Part shown: piece by piece, positions 23,624-33,219 of the stretch
How the letters are laid out: each line of letters opens with the position of its first letter
How positions within the stretch are numbered: the first letter of the stretch is position 1
Source of the DNA: Microbacterium oxydans
GTDB taxonomy: Bacteria; Actinomycetota; Actinomycetes; Actinomycetales; Microbacteriaceae
Reading direction: 5' to 3'
DNA length: 64,000 nucleotides
Assembly: GCF_006540085.1 (NCBI RefSeq)
Contig: NZ_BJOG01000008.1
Span: forward strand, 186,001-250,000
Program-made: the position numbers and the translations under genes
Notes under the pieces: generated by a model
What the model saw: only the letters and a program-made list of their open reading frames with translations
Database searches by the model: none
What the model was told of the DNA's origin: nothing

Positions 23624-24389
23624 TGCCGATCACCGCCGTCAGTCTCGACATGATGTCGGTCCAGAGTCCGGTGACCATCAGGACGCCGAGGAGGAGAAGC
23701 ATCACGCCGCCGATGATGTTCACCACCCGGATGTGCCGACGCAGGAACCCGATCGCCTTCGTGGCCCAGCCGAAGCCGAGCGCGACGAGCAGGAACGGGA
23801 TACCGAGGCCGAGCGAGTAGGCAAGGCCGAGGAAGCCCGCCCGCACCGGGTCTCCGGCATTGAACGACAGCGCGAGGATCGCCGCGAGCGTCGGTCCCAT
23901 GCAGGGAGCCCATCCGATGCCGAGCGCGATGCCGAGGAGCGGCGCCCCGACGATTCCGGCTCTGGAATCCACGTGGAAGCGGAATTCCTTCTGCGCGAAC
24001 CCGAACAGCCCGAGGAAGACCAGGCCCATCCCGATGATGACGACGCCCAGGATGCGGGTGATGAGGTCGCCCCACTGCAGCAGGAAGACCCCGGCCGTTC
24101 CGCCGAGCACGGTGTAGAGGATGAAGACGATCGTGAAGCCGAGGATGAACAGCAGCACTCCCCCGACGAGTCGCCCCCGCGTCGCGGTTTCTGCCGTCTG
24201 CGTCGTCGTCCCGCCTTCCCCGCCGGCAGCAGCGGTCGACCGAGGTGCGACCGCACCGCCGAGGAAGCCGAGGTAGCCGGGAACGAGTGGGAGCACGCAG
24301 GGAGACAGGAACGAGACGAGTCCCGCGAGCATCGCGACGGGAATCGCGATCCAGAGGGCCCCGGAGCCGATGATCGCTTCGGGACTCAT
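23604..24389 (-). CDS. ccdA: CcdA-type thiol-disulfide interchange membrane protein
   Basis: Protein of 261 residues with six predicted helices. It passes electrons from cytoplasmic thioredoxin to the extracytoplasmic ResA. The two redox Cys are in helix-embedded motifs FLSPCVLPLVPGYLGFLGG and GWAPCMGPTLAAIL, as in CcdA. ATG 24389 was chosen; the upstream frame is Arg/Ser-rich shadow of resA. It lies 16 bases after resA and overlaps resB. Confidence 0.94.
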   Translation of the reverse strand: MSPEAIIGSGALWIAIPVAMLAGLVSFLSPCVLPLVPGYLGFLGGAVAPRSTAAAGGEGGTTTQTAETATRGRLVGGVLLFILGFTIVFILYTVLGGTAGVFLLQWGDLITRILGVVIIGMGLVFLGLFGFAQKEFRFHVDSRAGIVGAPLLGIALGIGWAPCMGPTLAAILALSFNAGDPVRAGFLGLAYSLGLGIPFLLVALGFGWATKAIGFLRRHIRVVNIIGGVMLLLLGVLMVTGLWTDIMSRLTAVIGSVILPL

Positions 24390-24405
24390 GAGCAGTCCTG
24401 GCCGC

Positions 24406-25056
24406 TCACGAGTCCTCCGCGAGGGCGTCCTTGACGAGCGTGGAGAGGATCGACTTGCCGTCGATCGGCCCGATGATGCGCGCCGCGACGCGCCCTTGCT
24501 TGTCGAGCACGAGAGTCGTCGGCGTCGCGGCGATCGGAGTCTCCTTCGCGAAGGCGAGCTTGGCCTGAGCGGTGTCGACGTCGATAAGACTCGGGTACGT
24601 GACGTCGTACTCGTTCGCGAAGGCCACGGCGGTGTCGGCCTGGTCACGGGTGTTGATGCCGATGAACGCGACGTCCTGATCGGTGAAGTCCTGCCAGACG
24701 CCTTCCAGATCTGCCGCTTCGAGGCGGCACGGTGCGCAGCCGGCGTACCAGAAGTTGACGACCGTGACCTTGCCGGCGATGTCGGCGCTGTCGAACTCCT
24801 CGCCCTTCTCCGTCACGCCGCTGAACACGACGGGCTCGCCGCGCTCGGCGACGGGGATCTCGACGATCGCGCCGTCGGCTGCGACGTAGCCGGTGTTCTC
24901 GCCGTTCAGGAACGATTCGCTGACCGGATCGGGAGCGCACGCGCTCAGACCGATGGCGAGCACCGCAGCGAGCGCGGCACCGACCGCACGACGCGAACGC
25001 CGGGTGCGGGAGGAGCGGCCGCTGCGGATCTGACGGACCGTCGAATCGCTTGGCAC
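24406..25056 (-). CDS. resA: ResA/TlpA-like thioredoxin lipoprotein
   Basis: Protein of 216 residues that keeps apocytochrome c haem-binding cysteines reduced. A lipoprotein signal ends in the lipobox LSAC (about residues 37-40). The thioredoxin fold has the redox motif WYAGCAPCR, the cis-Pro region ATPTT, and GIN strand features of TlpA. The GTG start has TAAACT 7 nt upstream, so the operon may begin with a leaderless mRNA. Confidence 0.93.
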   Translation of the reverse strand: MPSDSTVRQIRSGRSSRTRRSRRAVGAALAAVLAIGLSACAPDPVSESFLNGENTGYVAADGAIVEIPVAERGEPVVFSGVTEKGEEFDSADIAGKVTVVNFWYAGCAPCRLEAADLEGVWQDFTDQDVAFIGINTRDQADTAVAFANEYDVTYPSLIDVDTAQAKLAFAKETPIAATPTTLVLDKQGRVAARIIGPIDGKSILSTLVKDALAEDS

Positions 25057-25063
25057 GACTCCG

Positions 25064-25069
25064 AGTTTA
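25064..25069 (-). promoter_or_regulatory. Candidate -10 box (TAAACT) for the res operon
   Basis: Minus-strand TAAACT, 7 nt, then the resA GTG. No clear -35 was found. Confidence 0.4.
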
Positions 25070-25119
25070 CGCAGAGGATCCTATGCGCGAGCCGGAAACG
25101 GGACCTCCTCCGACGCCCC

Positions 25120-25524
25120 TCAGAAGCGCGCCAGGATGTCGTCCACACCCGCCCGGAAGCGTGGACATGTGGCGATGTCGTGGGCGCGGCAGCCCATCGC
25201 GTGCTCGGTCATCTCGCGCGATCGACGCATCTCCTCCATGCGCCGATCGAGATCGTCCAGGTGCTGTTGCAGCACCTGATGCCGACCGAAACTCCCGTCA
25301 TCGAGCAGCACCGCGATCTGCTCGAGCGTCATCCCTGCAGCCTTGCTGCGCTGGATCACGGCTATGCGCACGACCTCGTCCTCGCCGTAGCGCCTCCGCC
25401 CGGCGGCGTCGCGCGGAGGGGTGAGCAGCCCCACCGACTCCCAATGCCGCAGAACGTTCGTCGGCAGGTCGAAACGGGTCGCGACATCACCGACGGACCA
25501 CGGATGCTCGGAACTTGACTTCAT
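25120..25524 (-). CDS. MerR-family regulator with C-terminal Cys/His cluster
   Basis: Regulator of 134 residues. The N-terminal MerR winged helix reads WSVGDVATRFDLPTNVLRHWESVGLLTPPRDAAGRRRYGEDEV; a dimerisation coiled coil follows (about 80-108). Near the C terminus are His108, Cys112, His115 and Cys120 (GCRAHDIATC), placed like the metal- or thiol-sensing residues of other MerR proteins. It is divergent from the FAD oxidoreductase gene. Its start codon lies inside the 24-bp dyad 25516-25539, which suggests autoregulation together with control of the neighbour. Confidence 0.9.
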   Translation of the reverse strand: MKSSSEHPWSVGDVATRFDLPTNVLRHWESVGLLTPPRDAAGRRRYGEDEVVRIAVIQRSKAAGMTLEQIAVLLDDGSFGRHQVLQQHLDDLDRRMEEMRRSREMTEHAMGCRAHDIATCPRFRAGVDDILARF

Positions 25525-25545
25525 GTTGACATGAAGTCACAGACT
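25515..25545 (+). promoter_or_regulatory. MerR-type promoter with 10-4-10 dyad
   Basis: The dyad is TGACTTCATG-TTGA-CATGAAGTCA (25516-25539), perfect 10-bp arms. For the plus-strand oxidoreductase, TTGACT (25515-25520) and CAGACT (25540-25545) are separated by 19 bp, the overlong spacer typical of MerR-activated promoters, and the dyad covers that spacer. Confidence 0.7.
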
Positions 25546-25579
25546 GGCGTGGAACGCAACATCCAGAGGAAGGACCACC

Positions 25580-26485
25580 ATGTACGACGCCATCGTGATC
25601 GGCGCAGGACCGGCAGGGCTGCAGGCCGCTCTGACCCTCGGACGGATGCACCGCTCCACGCTCCTCCTCGACTCGGGCGAATACCGCAACGGCACCGTCC
25701 TGCACATGCACAACATGATCGGCGCGGACGGCACTCCCCCCGCCGAGTTCCGGGCGACGGCGCGAACCGAGCTCGCTGACTACGACGACGTCGAGGTCCG
25801 TGAGACCGCGGCGTCGAGTATCACGGGTGGCGAGGATGCGTTCGTGGTGGCACTCGCCGACGGCTCGGTGGTGGAAGGGCGCCGCGTCGTGCTGGCCACC
25901 GGGGTCGCCGATGATCTTCCGATCGTGTCCGGACTGCAGGAGTTGTGGGGCACGCTCGCCTTCAGCTGTCCGTTCTGCGACGGGCACGAGCACGCCGGCA
26001 AGGACATAGCGATCGTCGGCGCCGCGCCCCGCGCCGAGCACCTCATCGGGTTGCTGGGGAGGATCGTCGCGAACATCACGGTCGTGCCGGTCGAGGAGGC
26101 GTTCACGGACGAGGACATCCGCACGCTCGAGGCGAAGGGCGCGCGGGTGAGTCGCACCCCCGTCGCCTCCGTCGAGAAGGTCGAAGGCGGCGTGCTCGTC
26201 CGCACGGACGACGACGAGCGTGTGGTCGCCGGAGTCTTCATCGCCGCAGGGGCGATGCGTCAGCGGTCGCCGTTCGCCGCGCAGCTCGGACTCGGCATGC
26301 TCGAGTCCGGGTGCATCGAGATCGACGAGTTCGGACGTACCTCGCACCCCGGGGTGTTCGCCGCGGGCGACCTCGCCCACCGTGCGACCCTCCCCGGCCC
26401 GATGGCATCCGTGCTGCTGGCGGCCGCCGCGGGTCAGCTGGCCGCTGTCGGCATCATCCAGTCACTCCTGGCCGCCGAGCACTGA
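25580..26485 (+). CDS. Thioredoxin-reductase-like FAD/NAD(P) oxidoreductase
   Basis: Protein of 301 residues. The FAD-binding motif IGAGPAG is at residues 7-13, the redox pair CPFC at Cys130/Cys133 (thioredoxin reductases usually have CATC), and the C-terminal FAD motif VFAAGDLA is present. The NAD(P) site IVGAAPRAEHL lacks the usual glycine-rich GGGxSA. It therefore belongs to the thioredoxin-reductase-like family that includes disulfide-forming oxidases, but may not reduce thioredoxin. It is divergent from a MerR regulator and shares its operator. Confidence 0.85.
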   Translation: MYDAIVIGAGPAGLQAALTLGRMHRSTLLLDSGEYRNGTVLHMHNMIGADGTPPAEFRATARTELADYDDVEVRETAASSITGGEDAFVVALADGSVVEGRRVVLATGVADDLPIVSGLQELWGTLAFSCPFCDGHEHAGKDIAIVGAAPRAEHLIGLLGRIVANITVVPVEEAFTDEDIRTLEAKGARVSRTPVASVEKVEGGVLVRTDDDERVVAGVFIAAGAMRQRSPFAAQLGLGMLESGCIEIDEFGRTSHPGVFAAGDLAHRATLPGPMASVLLAAAAGQLAAVGIIQSLLAAEH

Positions 26486-26562
26486 CCCCGTTTCGAATCG
26501 CGCACGTGGGTCCATCCGTCGCCGGAATGGAACCACCTGCGCGATTCGGAAGTGGGGGTCAG
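26482..26562. terminator. Bidirectional stem-loop C between convergent genes
   Basis: Nested complements: CTGACCCC (26482-26489) with GGGGTCAG (26555-26562); CGAATCGCGCA (26494-26504) with TGCGCGATTCG (26538-26548); and GTGGGTCCAT (26506-26515) with ATGGAACCAC (26527-26536, one mismatch). The structure includes the stop codons of both flanking convergent genes. Confidence 0.7.
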
Positions 26563-27188
26563 ACCGCGCCGACGTCGACTGCACCGCCGGTCGCGGCAGG
26601 CTCGACATAGGCGACCTCTCGCCAGACGTCACCGACGCGCTCGAACGAGGTGACGCTGGACAGCGCGCAGCGTCGGGTGCGTGGGTCGTGTTGCAGCGGA
26701 AGCCCCGCGACGCGGAGGTGCGTGATCCAGATGGGCGCCTGGTGCGACACCATCACGACGTCTCCATCGGGTGCCGCATCCCACGCCTCGTCCATGACAC
26801 CGAGCATCCGCTCAGCGATGGAGGAGTAGGGCTCGCCCCAGCTGGGAACCGAGGGCTGGCGCAGATGCCACCAGTTCAGGGGGTTCATCAGGGAACGGCG
26901 CATCTGCGTCCCCTCGAACACGTTCGTCGGCTCGATCAGCCGGATGTCGATCTCCGGCACGAGGTCGAACGTCGCGGCGAACGGCTCGGCCGACTCCTGG
27001 GCGCGTTCGAGAGGTGACGCGTACAGCGCGGAGACGGGACGGTCGAGCGCGGCCACATGGTCGGCTGCTGCTGTGGCCATCCCCCGGCCCGCGTCGCTCA
27101 GGTGGTAGTCGGGAAGACGTCCGTAGAGCACGCGGGCCGGATTGTGCACCTCACCGTGTCGCACGAGGTGCAGCCGGGACGCCGTCAT
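26559..27188 (-). CDS. Histidine phosphatase family protein
   Basis: Phosphoglycerate-mutase-like phosphatase of 209 residues. It has the catalytic motif LVRHGEVHNP (phospho-acceptor His), the LYASPLERAQESAEPFA block and the second catalytic His in VVMVSHQAPIW. In many actinobacteria such a gene adjoins the resA-ccdA-resB-ccsB cluster; here a MerR/oxidoreductase pair stands between. The substrate is unknown. It starts just after the DUF5684 gene stop. Confidence 0.9.
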   Translation of the reverse strand: MTASRLHLVRHGEVHNPARVLYGRLPDYHLSDAGRGMATAAADHVAALDRPVSALYASPLERAQESAEPFAATFDLVPEIDIRLIEPTNVFEGTQMRRSLMNPLNWWHLRQPSVPSWGEPYSSIAERMLGVMDEAWDAAPDGDVVMVSHQAPIWITHLRVAGLPLQHDPRTRRCALSSVTSFERVGDVWREVAYVEPAATGGAVDVGAV

Positions 27189-27189
27189 G

Positions 27190-27564
27190 TCACGCCTTGC
27201 TGTAGCGCGAGTCCCCGAAGCCGAGGATCAGGTACCCGATGTACGGGAAGAGGAACAGCAGGAAGAACGAGAAGACCCCGCCCTTGCCGAAGCGTCCACC
27301 GAGCTTGAACGCGACGATGATCGCCAGGATCAGGTTCGCGACAGGGATGAGGTACAGCAGCGCGAACCAGCCGGAGAGGCCGGCGATCTTCACCAGGAAG
27401 ACGAGGTTCACGAACGGGATGATGGCGAGGATTCCCGGGTACCCGGCCTTGGTGAAGACCTTCCACAGGCCGACCGCGACGAGGATGTAGAAGACGAGCG
27501 CAATCAGGCCGGTGGTACCCGAGAAGATCGACGCAAAGAGATCGGAGATGCCGTTGTTGTCCAC
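27190..27564 (-). CDS. DUF5684 family membrane protein
   Basis: Small hydrophobic protein of 124 residues with about four helices and the family pattern GLWKVFTKAGYPGILAIIPFVN...LVKIAGLSGWFALLYLIPVANL, ending in FPYIGYLILGFGDSRYSKA. The function is not known. A GTG start with AGAAAGAG upstream is used. Its stop lies one base before the histidine phosphatase start, so the two are co-transcribed. Confidence 0.82.
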   Translation of the reverse strand: MDNNGISDLFASIFSGTTGLIALVFYILVAVGLWKVFTKAGYPGILAIIPFVNLVFLVKIAGLSGWFALLYLIPVANLILAIIVAFKLGGRFGKGGVFSFFLLFLFPYIGYLILGFGDSRYSKA

Positions 27565-27662
27565 GGTGCACTCTTTCTGTGTATGAGCTGTGTCGTGGCG
27601 ATCCTACTGATACGCCGTCCCGGCCGCCGGTGACCGGGCCGATGACCGGCCAACCGCCCCCG

Positions 27663-27668
27663 TAGAAT
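27663..27668 (+). promoter_or_regulatory. Candidate -10 box (TAGAAT) of aspS
   Basis: TAGAAT lies 39 nt before the aspS GTG, so this transcript would have an ordinary 5' leader, unlike many genes in the window. Confidence 0.45.
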
Positions 27669-27707
27669 GGGCGGGTTCCCCATTTCCCAGATCAGAAGGA
27701 ATACTCC

Positions 27708-29486
<1,779 letters not shown>

Positions 29487-29518
29487 GTCCAGCCGCCTCG
29501 CGCGAGCACAGGCACACA

Positions 29519-29561
29519 CGCCGGATCAGGCGGTTCTGCGAGGAACCTGCCTGATCCGGCG
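29519..29561. terminator. Bidirectional stem-loop D between aspS and the TauE gene
   Basis: CGCCGGATCAGGC (29519-29531) pairs with GCCTGATCCGGCG (29549-29561); the stem is extended inward by GGTTC/GAACC with one bulged base. It is followed by TTTCT. It lies between convergent genes. Confidence 0.8.
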
Positions 29562-29588
29562 TTTCTGCCTGCGGCGGCGTCGCTTCGT

Positions 29589-30419
29589 TCAGCCTGCGAT
29601 CGATGCGAAGGCCGGGACGATGTTCTCGTTCCACACATCGACTCCGAGCTTGCCGATCAGCGCGATCACGACCACGAGGAACACGACGCGGATGAACGTG
29701 GTCCCGCGCGAGATCGCCATGCGTGATCCGAGGTAGCTTCCCGCGACGTTCGCGACCGCGAGGATGCCCCCGAGCAGCCACAGCACGGCGCCGTGCGGGA
29801 TGAACAGCATCAACGCACCCGCATTCGTCGCGAGGTTGACGATCTTGGCTTTGGCGCTCGCCTGCAGGAAGTCGTAGCCGAGCAGCGCGACCAGCGTGAT
29901 CACGAGGAAGGTACCGGTGCCAGGACCGATCATCCCGTCGTAGAAGCCGATCCCGAGTCCCGCTGCGCCCGCCATGATGTGGTGCTTGTGCCCATGGAAG
30001 CGCAGCTGGGTCGCCGCGCCCATCTGCGGCCGGAACGCCGTGAACAGGGCCACAGCGAGCAGAGCGATCACGATGATGGGTTTGAACGCGGCAGGGGGCA
30101 GCACGGTGGCGACAGCCGCCCCTCCGAAGGAGCCGATCAACGCGATGATCGCCATCGGCAAGGCGGTGCGCAGGTCCGGTTTGGCTCGTCGGTAATAGGT
30201 CGCACTGCTGGTGGCCGTGCCGAAGACCGAGGCGAGCTTGTTCGTCGCGAGCGCCTGCACCGGGGAGATGCCGGGGATCAGGAGCAGCGCCGGCAGCTGC
30301 AGCAGCCCTCCCCCGCCCACGACCGCATCGATCCAGCCGGCGCAGAACGCGGCGATCACCACGAGCAGCAGCATCCCCCAGGTGAGCTGCTCGAGTCCGA
30401 GCACGGCGCCGATATCCAC
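29589..30419 (-). CDS. TauE/SafE family anion permease
   Basis: Membrane protein of 276 residues with about eight helices. It shows the TauE/SafE features GWIDAVVGGGGLLQLPALLL and, in the second half, GIGFYDGMIGPGTGTFLVI, the duplicated glycine-rich motif. The family exports or imports sulfonates, sulfite or other organic anions; the substrate is not clear. The GTG at 30419 is placed directly before the first helix; ATG 30473 is an alternative, and neither has a strong Shine-Dalgarno. Confidence 0.87.
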   Translation of the reverse strand: MDIGAVLGLEQLTWGMLLLVVIAAFCAGWIDAVVGGGGLLQLPALLLIPGISPVQALATNKLASVFGTATSSATYYRRAKPDLRTALPMAIIALIGSFGGAAVATVLPPAAFKPIIVIALLAVALFTAFRPQMGAATQLRFHGHKHHIMAGAAGLGIGFYDGMIGPGTGTFLVITLVALLGYDFLQASAKAKIVNLATNAGALMLFIPHGAVLWLLGGILAVANVAGSYLGSRMAISRGTTFIRVVFLVVVIALIGKLGVDVWNENIVPAFASIAG

Positions 30420-30480
30420 CTCGCCATGATTCCAGAGAGTCGACGCCGCCCTCGCATCCGCCGACAGACTCATCCGCTGA

Positions 30481-30486
30481 CAGACT
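30481..30486 (+). promoter_or_regulatory. Candidate -10 box (CAGACT), leaderless start
   Basis: CAGACT, 6 nt, then the ATG of the GNAT gene. Confidence 0.35.
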
Positions 30487-30492
30487 GGAGCC

Positions 30493-31008
30493 ATGCTCGA
30501 AGCCCTCCCGCTGCCCCACTCCTTCGAATCGCGCATCGGCACCGCGCTCCTGCGCCGCGCGACGGTCGACGACACGGATGCCGTGATCGCCCTCCTCGCC
30601 GACGACCCGATCAGTGCGGCACGCGGCGATGTGGCATCCGCCGAGGACCGCCCGGCCTATGAGCGCGGTCTCCGCGAGATCCTGGCCGAGCCGTCGAACG
30701 ACCTGCTCGTGGTCGAGCTCGACGGTGCGGTGGTCGGCACGTTGCAGCTCACCTCGATCCCGGGGATGGCGCGTCGCGGTGCACGGCGGCTGCTGGTCGA
30801 GGCAGTACGGGTGCAGAGCAGTCTGCGCTCGTCTGGCATCGGTTCCGCCGTGATGCGCTGGGTCGGAGAGGTCGCCGCCCCAGCCGTCGACGCATCGATG
30901 GTGCAGCTCACCTCCGACGCCGCCCGCGTCGATGCCCACCGCTTCTACGAGCGGCTCGGCTACGTCGGCTCGCATCGCGGCTTCAAGTACACGGTTTCCC
31001 AGAGCTGA
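30493..31008 (+). CDS. GNAT-family N-acetyltransferase
   Basis: Protein of 171 residues with the GNAT fold: ATVDDTDAVIALL at the N terminus, the VVELDGAVVGTLQLT strands, the acetyl-CoA loop region QSSLRSSGIGSAVMRWV (RxxGxG/A-like) and the C-terminal AHRFYERLGYV. This resembles small-molecule or aminoglycoside-type acetyltransferases, but the substrate is unknown. It is divergent from the TauE gene. Confidence 0.87.
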   Translation: MLEALPLPHSFESRIGTALLRRATVDDTDAVIALLADDPISAARGDVASAEDRPAYERGLREILAEPSNDLLVVELDGAVVGTLQLTSIPGMARRGARRLLVEAVRVQSSLRSSGIGSAVMRWVGEVAAPAVDASMVQLTSDAARVDAHRFYERLGYVGSHRGFKYTVSQS

Positions 31009-31088
31009 AGCCCCGGCGGCCCCGACCGGACAGCACCCAGCCACCATCCGTTCACCTGACCCGCGACGGGCGGCAACCTCCGCCTCAT

Positions 31089-31143
31089 AGTGTCCTCTCG
31101 CAACCCGACACCGGCTCACAGCGCCGGACACCGAGAGGACACT
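31089..31143 (+). promoter_or_regulatory. Stem-loop that can hide the Shine-Dalgarno of the PotD-like gene
   Basis: AGTGTCCTCTCG (31089-31100) is perfectly complementary to CGAGAGGACACT (31132-31143), and the right arm contains the Shine-Dalgarno GAGAGGA just before the ATG at 31145. The 31-nt loop has its own hairpin CCGGC (31111-31115) with GCCGG (31123-31127). Confidence 0.65.
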
Positions 31144-31144
31144 C

Positions 31145-32284
31145 ATGGCTCGCTTCACCCGCCGCGCGCGCATCGGCGCGGGCATCGCCCTGGCCACCAC
31201 CGCCGCACTCGCGCTCACCGCCTGCTCCGGAGCAGCGGACGCCACTGGTGGCGGCAGCTCCGACGTCGATGCCGCCGCAGCGGCCTCGGTCGCCGACTTC
31301 GGCACGTTCGCCGACCTCGAGGCTGCTGCCAAGGCCGAGGGCTCGCTCAACGTCATCGCGCTGCCCCGCGACTGGGCGAACTACGGCGAGATCCTCGACC
31401 TCTTCGCCGAGAAGTATCCGGAGATCACCATCAACGAGGCGTCTCCCGACGTCTCCAGCGCCGAGGAGATCCAGGCCGCCAAGACGAACGAGGGTCTCGA
31501 CACCGCACCCGACGTCTTCGACATCGGCCTCACGGTCGCCCTGCAGAACACCGATGTGTTCGCTCCCTACAAGGTGCAGACGTGGGACGACATCCCCGAC
31601 GAGCTGAAGGAGCCCACCGGCCTCTTCGTGGGCGACTACGGCGGGTACATGTCGATCGGCTACGACTCGTCGAAGTTCGACGCTCCCGCCGAGCTTTCCG
31701 ACCTGCTCTCCGCCGACTACAAGGGCGCCGTCGCCATCAACGGCGACCCGACGCAGGCGGGGGCCGCGTTCGCCGCCGTCGGCCTCGCGACCGTGCAGTC
31801 CGACGGTACGCTGGACGACTTCCAGCCGGGCATCGACTTCTTCTCCGAGCTGCAGAAGGCCGGAAACCTGCTCAAGGTCGACGTGACCACCGCGACCATC
31901 GCGAGCGGCGAGACCCCGGTCGTCTTCGACTGGGACTATCTGAACGCCTCGCACACGGCCGACAACAAGGACTGGAAGGTCGTCGTGTTCGACGGCACCG
32001 GTTACGCCGGGTACTACAACCAGGCCATCAACGCCGACGCCCCGCACCCGGCCGCTGCCCGCCTGTGGCAGGAGTTCCTCTACAGCGACGAGGTGCAGAA
32101 CCTGTGGCTGAAGGGCGGCGCCCGTCCGGTGCGGATGGAGGCCATGACCGACGCCGGCACGATCGACGCCGACCTCGCCGCCGCGCTCCCCGAGGCTCCG
32201 GAGGAGACCGTCGTCCCGACCGAGGAGCAGTCGACGAACGCCGGCACGCTGCTCGGCGAGAAGTGGGCCGCGGCGGTCCAGTGA
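31145..32284 (+). CDS. ABC importer substrate-binding lipoprotein, PotD/FbpA type
   Basis: Protein of 379 residues. A signal peptide ends in the lipobox LTACS (Cys about residue 29). The mature part resembles polyamine-, ferric- or thiamine-type binding proteins (family 1): LNVIALPRDWANYGEILDLFAEKYPEI, then VFDIGLTVALQ and GDPTQAGAAFAAV. Two permeases and an ATPase follow in the same operon with overlapping start/stop codons. The ligand cannot be assigned from sequence; polyamine is the first guess. Confidence 0.88.
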   Translation: MARFTRRARIGAGIALATTAALALTACSGAADATGGGSSDVDAAAAASVADFGTFADLEAAAKAEGSLNVIALPRDWANYGEILDLFAEKYPEITINEASPDVSSAEEIQAAKTNEGLDTAPDVFDIGLTVALQNTDVFAPYKVQTWDDIPDELKEPTGLFVGDYGGYMSIGYDSSKFDAPAELSDLLSADYKGAVAINGDPTQAGAAFAAVGLATVQSDGTLDDFQPGIDFFSELQKAGNLLKVDVTTATIASGETPVVFDWDYLNASHTADNKDWKVVVFDGTGYAGYYNQAINADAPHPAAARLWQEFLYSDEVQNLWLKGGARPVRMEAMTDAGTIDADLAAALPEAPEETVVPTEEQSTNAGTLLGEKWAAAVQ

Positions 32285-33219
32285 CCACCCTCACCGCAAC
32301 GGGGGCGGATGCTGCGGCGTCCGCCCCCACCACCCCCGCCGGGTCCTCGCAGCACGCGAGGGCCCGGCGGTCCGCTCCGTCCCTCGCCTGGCTCGGGCTC
32401 GTCCCCTTCGCCGCCTATGTCGTGCTCTTCCTCGCGGTGCCGACGATCCTGGCCATCGGCTCCGGCTTCTTCACCAAGGACGGCTCCTTCACCTGGACCA
32501 ACATGTCGGCCCTCGCCGACCCGGTCGTGCTCGACACCTTCGCCAACTCTGCCGGCCTCTCGTTGCTCACCGCCGTGGTCGGGGCGCTCGTCGGCGCCCT
32601 CGTCTGCTACGCGCTCCTCGGCATGGACCCCGAAGGCCGCACCCGCTCGGCCGTGGATGCCGCCGCGGGTGTGCTCGCGCAGTTCGGCGGCGTCATGCTC
32701 GCCTTCGCCTTCATCGCGACCATCGGCATCCAGGGCGTCGTCACCGTGTTCCTTAAGGACACCTTCGGCGTGAACATCTTCGAGAACGGCACCTGGCTCT
32801 ACGAGCTGCCCGGCCTCGTACTCCCCTACTTCTACTTCCAGATCCCCCTCATGGTCATCACCTTCATGCCGGCCCTCGCGGCCCTCAAGCCGCAGTGGGC
32901 CGAAGCCAACCTCACTCTCGGCGGTACCCGCGCGAGCTTCTGGCTCCGCATCGGCATCCCCGTGCTCGCGCCCTCGTTCCTCGCCAGCCTGCTGCTGCTG
33001 TTCGCGAACGCGTTCTCGTCGTACGCCACCGCCGCCGCTCTCGCCAGCCAGGGTGCCCAGATCGTGCCGCTGCAGATCCGCACGGCGCTCACGAGCGAGA
33101 CGGTGCTCGGTCGGGAGAATCTCGCCGGCGCGCTTGCGCTCGGCATGATCGTGATCGTCGGAGTCGTGATGGCCCTGTACTCCCTCGTGCAGCGACGCGC
33201 GGCGAGGTGGCAGTCGTGA
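32281..33219 (+). CDS. ABC importer permease 1 (PotB-like)
   Basis: Binding-protein-dependent permease of 312 residues with about six helices and the coupling motif AEANLTLGGTRASFWLRIGIPVLAPS (EAA loop). The N terminus is a low-complexity Ala/Thr/Pro-rich tail before the first helix. The GTG start overlaps the binding-protein stop (GTGA). Confidence 0.9.
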   Translation: MTTLTATGADAAASAPTTPAGSSQHARARRSAPSLAWLGLVPFAAYVVLFLAVPTILAIGSGFFTKDGSFTWTNMSALADPVVLDTFANSAGLSLLTAVVGALVGALVCYALLGMDPEGRTRSAVDAAAGVLAQFGGVMLAFAFIATIGIQGVVTVFLKDTFGVNIFENGTWLYELPGLVLPYFYFQIPLMVITFMPALAALKPQWAEANLTLGGTRASFWLRIGIPVLAPSFLASLLLLFANAFSSYATAAALASQGAQIVPLQIRTALTSETVLGRENLAGALALGMIVIVGVVMALYSLVQRRAARWQS

